Of a DNA stretch of 7,212 nt, positions 5,401-7,212 are shown piece by piece. Numbering within the stretch: the stretch's first letter is position 1; each line of letters begins with the position of its first letter. This DNA is from Planctomycetia bacterium (GTDB lineage: Bacteria; Planctomycetota; Phycisphaerae; Phycisphaerales; SM1A02). The stretch lies in assembly GCA_005798965.1 (NCBI GenBank), contig SYIB01000093.1:1-7212 (forward strand), in the 5' to 3' direction. A model generated the notes under the pieces. That model was given only the letters and a program-made list of their open reading frames with translations. It had not been told where the DNA came from and ran no database searches. The position numbers and the translations under genes were made by a program.

Positions 5401-5820
5401 GTGGCGACGGATGGCTGGAATCTTCCCGACCTGCTGCGGCAACCCTCGAGGCAGCCCCACCGGTGGGTGCTCCTGCACCACGCCTGTCCGGCCCATGGGC
5501 CGCACTTCGATTGGATGTTCGAGCCACTCAGGGCCGAGGCCACCCTTGCAAGCGCCAGGGTCCGGTCGGATCCGGCGTCCGTCGCTCCCGGCGGCCACCT
5601 CGAGCTTGGCAAAGCGCCGGAGCATCGGCGCGACTACTTGACCGCGCCGCTCGAACCCTGGGAGCTCTCCGGGGGACGAGGCACCGTGCGCCGGATCGCC
5701 GCGGGATCCTGGACGGCAGGCGATGGCCTCGTCACGCTGCACTGGGACAACTCGTTGGCTGGACAGGCTTGGCGTGCCGTCCCGACCCCCGCTGGCCTGA
5801 CCATGGAGCGACTCACATGA
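5401..5820 (+). CDS. Stand-alone LigD 3'-phosphoesterase-like domain protein
   Basis: A 139-residue protein consisting essentially of one domain like the N-terminal phosphoesterase of DNA ligase D, which in NHEJ trims 3' phosphates or ribonucleotides from DNA ends using Mn2+. Matching features are a basic RWVLLHH (21-27), HFDWMFE with His35, Asp37 and Glu41, then His75-x3-Tyr79 in EHRRDYL. It closes with the SGGRGTVRRIAAGSW segment (90-104), equivalent to the G-x-G-x-V-x-x-W/G turn of the family. The Arg normally two residues after the metal-binding Asp is Met39. Single-domain versions of this kind occur in Planctomycetota, and their activity is not established to my knowledge. The GTG start has no obvious Shine-Dalgarno, and no better start lies before the conserved core. 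Its stop overlaps the start of the DUF456 gene (ATGA). Similarity is moderate, so function remains uncertain. Confidence 0.78.
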   Translation: MATDGWNLPDLLRQPSRQPHRWVLLHHACPAHGPHFDWMFEPLRAEATLASARVRSDPASVAPGGHLELGKAPEHRRDYLTAPLEPWELSGGRGTVRRIAAGSWTAGDGLVTLHWDNSLAGQAWRAVPTPAGLTMERLT

Positions 5821-6353
5821 CCCACTTTCTGCTGGCAACGGTCTTCACCCTGTTTGGCGCCGGCTGCGCGATGCTGGTCCTCTTCGGCCTGCCCGGCGGC
5901 TGGCTCATGCTCGGATCGGCCGTCGCCATTGAACTGCTCGACCATCACGTGTCGGGGGTGCCGCATGTCACGTTCGGCTGGGGGTGGCTGATGGCAGTGG
6001 GCGTGGTTCTGGCGCTGGGCGAGTTCGCGGAGTTCCTCGGAGGTGCCGCAGGCGCGAAGGCCGGCGGCGCAAGCGCTCGGGGCGTGTTCGGCAGCCTGCT
6101 TGGAGGGTTCATCGGCGCCGTCGTGGGAACGCTGGTGTTTGCGGTACCGCTGCTCAGCACGCTCGCCGGGGCCCTGATCGGTGCCGGTGTGGGCGCTGCG
6201 GTCGGCGAACTCACGCGCCCGGGCATGACCATACGCCGCTCGATCAAGCCGATCACGGGCGCCGTCGTCGGTCGGCTGCTGGGCACGATGCTCAAGCTGC
6301 CGTTCACCATCTTGGCGTGGCTGGCCCTGAGCGTGCTCGCGTACATGCGATGA
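5817..6353 (+). CDS. DUF456 family integral membrane protein
   Basis: A 178-residue, strongly hydrophobic protein with about five to six membrane segments (roughly 3-22, 23-42, 56-75, 90-110, 112-130 and 160-176). The family pattern is clear: GLPGGWLML (24-32), a Glu pair in LGEFAEF (67-73), a KAGGAS turn (81-86), then Gly-rich helices GSLLGGFIGAVVG and AGALIGAGVGAAVGE ending at Glu131. DUF456 proteins lack an established biochemical role; the glycine-zipper helices suggest close helix packing. The ATG overlaps the TGA of the LigD-PE-like gene (ATGA) and has GGAG eight bases upstream, so translation is probably coupled and the two form an operon. A longer frame back to 5253 is an artefact of the overlapping genes. 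It converges on hisS with only 39 bases between stops. Confidence 0.92.
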   Translation: MTHFLLATVFTLFGAGCAMLVLFGLPGGWLMLGSAVAIELLDHHVSGVPHVTFGWGWLMAVGVVLALGEFAEFLGGAAGAKAGGASARGVFGSLLGGFIGAVVGTLVFAVPLLSTLAGALIGAGVGAAVGELTRPGMTIRRSIKPITGAVVGRLLGTMLKLPFTILAWLALSVLAYMR

Positions 6354-6363
6354 AGTCATGAGT

Positions 6364-6383
6364 GCGCGCGAACGGCAGCGCGC
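6364..6383. terminator. Short GC hairpin between convergent DUF456 and hisS genes
   Basis: GCGCGC (6364-6369) and GCGCGC (6378-6383) pair across the 8-base loop GAACGGCA. With one bulged C, GTG/CAC can extend the stem to about nine pairs. It fills most of the 39-base gap between the two stop codons, where a bidirectional terminator would be expected. No T-run is present. Confidence 0.35.
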
Positions 6384-6392
6384 CACGAGCCG

Positions 6393-7212
6393 TCAGCGCG
6401 ATACGAGCGACACGAGCTCGGTTGCCGCGACCATGCGTTGCTCGCCGGTGGCCATGTCCTTCAGCGCGACCTGACCATCGGGCGCCTCGGTACCGACGAT
6501 GCATGCAAAGCGCGCTCGGCACTTGGCGGCATCGCCAAGCAGCTTGCCGACGTTGCGGCTCGCCTTGGCGCTGTGGCGGGCGTGGAGGCCCGCGCGGCGC
6601 AGCGTCGCGCGCAACCGATGCATGATGGGGTCGAACGCCGGATCCGCACTGATGAAGAAGCAGTCCGGCCTCGGGAGGAGTTCCGCAGCGCGATCGGGTG
6701 CCAGCAAGCCTCGATCGGCAAGCACGAGCCCCAGCACCACATCACCCATGCCGAAGCCAACCGCACCCAGGCTTGGGCCGCCGAAGAGTTCGATGAGCCC
6801 GTCGTAGCGGCCGCCGCCGGCGATCGCCCGCTCGGCACCGCTGGCTTCGTGGATCTCGAAGACGACACCCGTGTAATACGCCAGCCCGCGCACGATGCCG
6901 AGATCGAATTCACACCACGCGGCCAAGTCCATTGCCTCGAGGACCGAGACCAACGCGGCAAGTTCAGCAACGTCGGAGGCCGGCACCCCCAAGGCCGCCA
7001 CGACACCATCGATGCCGGCCGACAGCGGGACGCGGGTGCGAGCGAGTTCGTTGAAACGCTCAAGCGCGGCTGCAGGCAGCCCGAGCGCTGCGGCGCGCTG
7101 CGAGAACTCGTCGGGGGGGAGCTTGTCGCGACGGTCGAGCAGTTCGAACGCGCCCGCCATGGACGCATCGGGGACGCCGAGCGCGCGCAGCGCCGCGGCG
7201 ACGGCACCGCGG
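6393..7212 (-). CDS. hisS: Histidyl-tRNA synthetase, C-terminal part (cut by window edge)
   Basis: The frame is open from the stop at 6393 to the right edge, giving about 273 C-terminal residues. The internal ATG at 7160 is not the start, since the codons before it (…LRALGVPDAS) continue the family pattern. The enzyme charges tRNA-His with histidine in the cytoplasm. The visible parts, in order, are a helical segment with LLDRRDKLP, the histidine-binding RGLAYYTGVVFEI, GGGRYDGL, motif 3 (AVGFGMGDVVLGL) and the C-terminal anticodon-binding alpha/beta domain ending VALKDMATGEQ. Class II motifs 1 and 2 lie outside the window. Motif 3 normally carries an Arg (GxGFxxGxxR, contacting ATP phosphates); here the position reads Val. 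I recall similar GFGxGD sequences in plant organellar-type HisRS, so this looks like a natural clade and not damage. Identification is secure. Confidence 0.96.
   Translation of the reverse strand, partial: RGAVAAALRALGVPDASMAGAFELLDRRDKLPPDEFSQRAAALGLPAAALERFNELARTRVPLSAGIDGVVAALGVPASDVAELAALVSVLEAMDLAAWCEFDLGIVRGLAYYTGVVFEIHEASGAERAIAGGGRYDGLIELFGGPSLGAVGFGMGDVVLGLVLADRGLLAPDRAAELLPRPDCFFISADPAFDPIMHRLRATLRRAGLHARHSAKASRNVGKLLGDAAKCRARFACIVGTEAPDGQVALKDMATGEQRMVAATELVSLVSR

Noticed and set aside
5342..5527. N-terminal extension of the TPR lipoprotein to 5527
   Set aside because: It would bury the lipoprotein signal peptide inside the protein and overlap the start of the divergent LigD-PE-like gene.
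5634..6386. A 250-codon minus-strand frame opposite the DUF456 and LigD-PE-like genes
   Set aside because: Both opposite genes fit known families and form an ATGA-coupled pair. The antisense product is Gln/Arg/His-rich and unrecognisable.
1..7212. CRISPR arrays, insertion sequences, tRNA genes or attachment sites
   Set aside because: I saw no spaced direct repeats, transposase motifs, terminal inverted repeats or tRNA-like cloverleaf anywhere in the short intergenic gaps.

Overview
The window is a GC-rich piece of a bacterial chromosome with ten protein-coding genes, short gaps and no RNA gene, mobile element, CRISPR array or integration signature. The taxonomic hints are indirect. They are a stand-alone LigD 3'-phosphoesterase-like protein of a form I associate with Planctomycetota, and a histidyl-tRNA synthetase with an unusual motif 3 (GFGMGDVV). 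With the high GC, these make a Planctomycetota member (perhaps Phycisphaerae) my best guess, at about 0.5. No rRNA or other marker is present to settle it.

Layout from left to right. On the plus strand are a small lipoprotein of unknown function (17-514), a strong hairpin terminator (539-562) and an SGNH/GDSL esterase (608-1324). On the minus strand, reading from 5341 down to 1437, is a run of five genes: a TPR lipoprotein, an ArsR-type regulator fused to a SAM-dependent methyltransferase, and then iscS, iscU and an iscA-like gene. A bidirectional-looking hairpin (1363-1388) separates the convergent esterase and isc genes. From a 59-base divergent region two plus-strand genes run rightwards: the LigD-PE-like protein (5401-5820) and, overlapping it by ATGA, a DUF456 membrane protein (5817-6353). 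The 3' part of hisS enters from the right edge on the minus strand (6393 to the edge).

The functional core is a compact ISC iron-sulfur assembly cluster. IscS (cysteine desulfurase) supplies sulfur, IscU is the scaffold and the IscA-like A-type protein acts in transfer or late assembly. IscS and IscU look strikingly like the proteobacterial/mitochondrial type, including the IscS C-terminal tail that contacts IscU. The usual iscR, hscB, hscA and fdx are absent from the visible locus. The gene just upstream of iscS instead encodes the ArsR-methyltransferase fusion, whose HTH domain lacks the thiol metal-binding motif, so it is a candidate local regulator. That link is inference from gene order only. 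A 134-base gap before iscS holds a possible separate promoter and two overlapping inverted repeats.

Most of the window is recognisable housekeeping or accessory content. I see no convincing entirely new system. The points most worth a second look are the ArsR-methyltransferase/isc neighbourhood, a Gly/Ala-rich insertion in the IscA-like protein, the reduced LigD-PE active site and the non-canonical HisRS motif 3.
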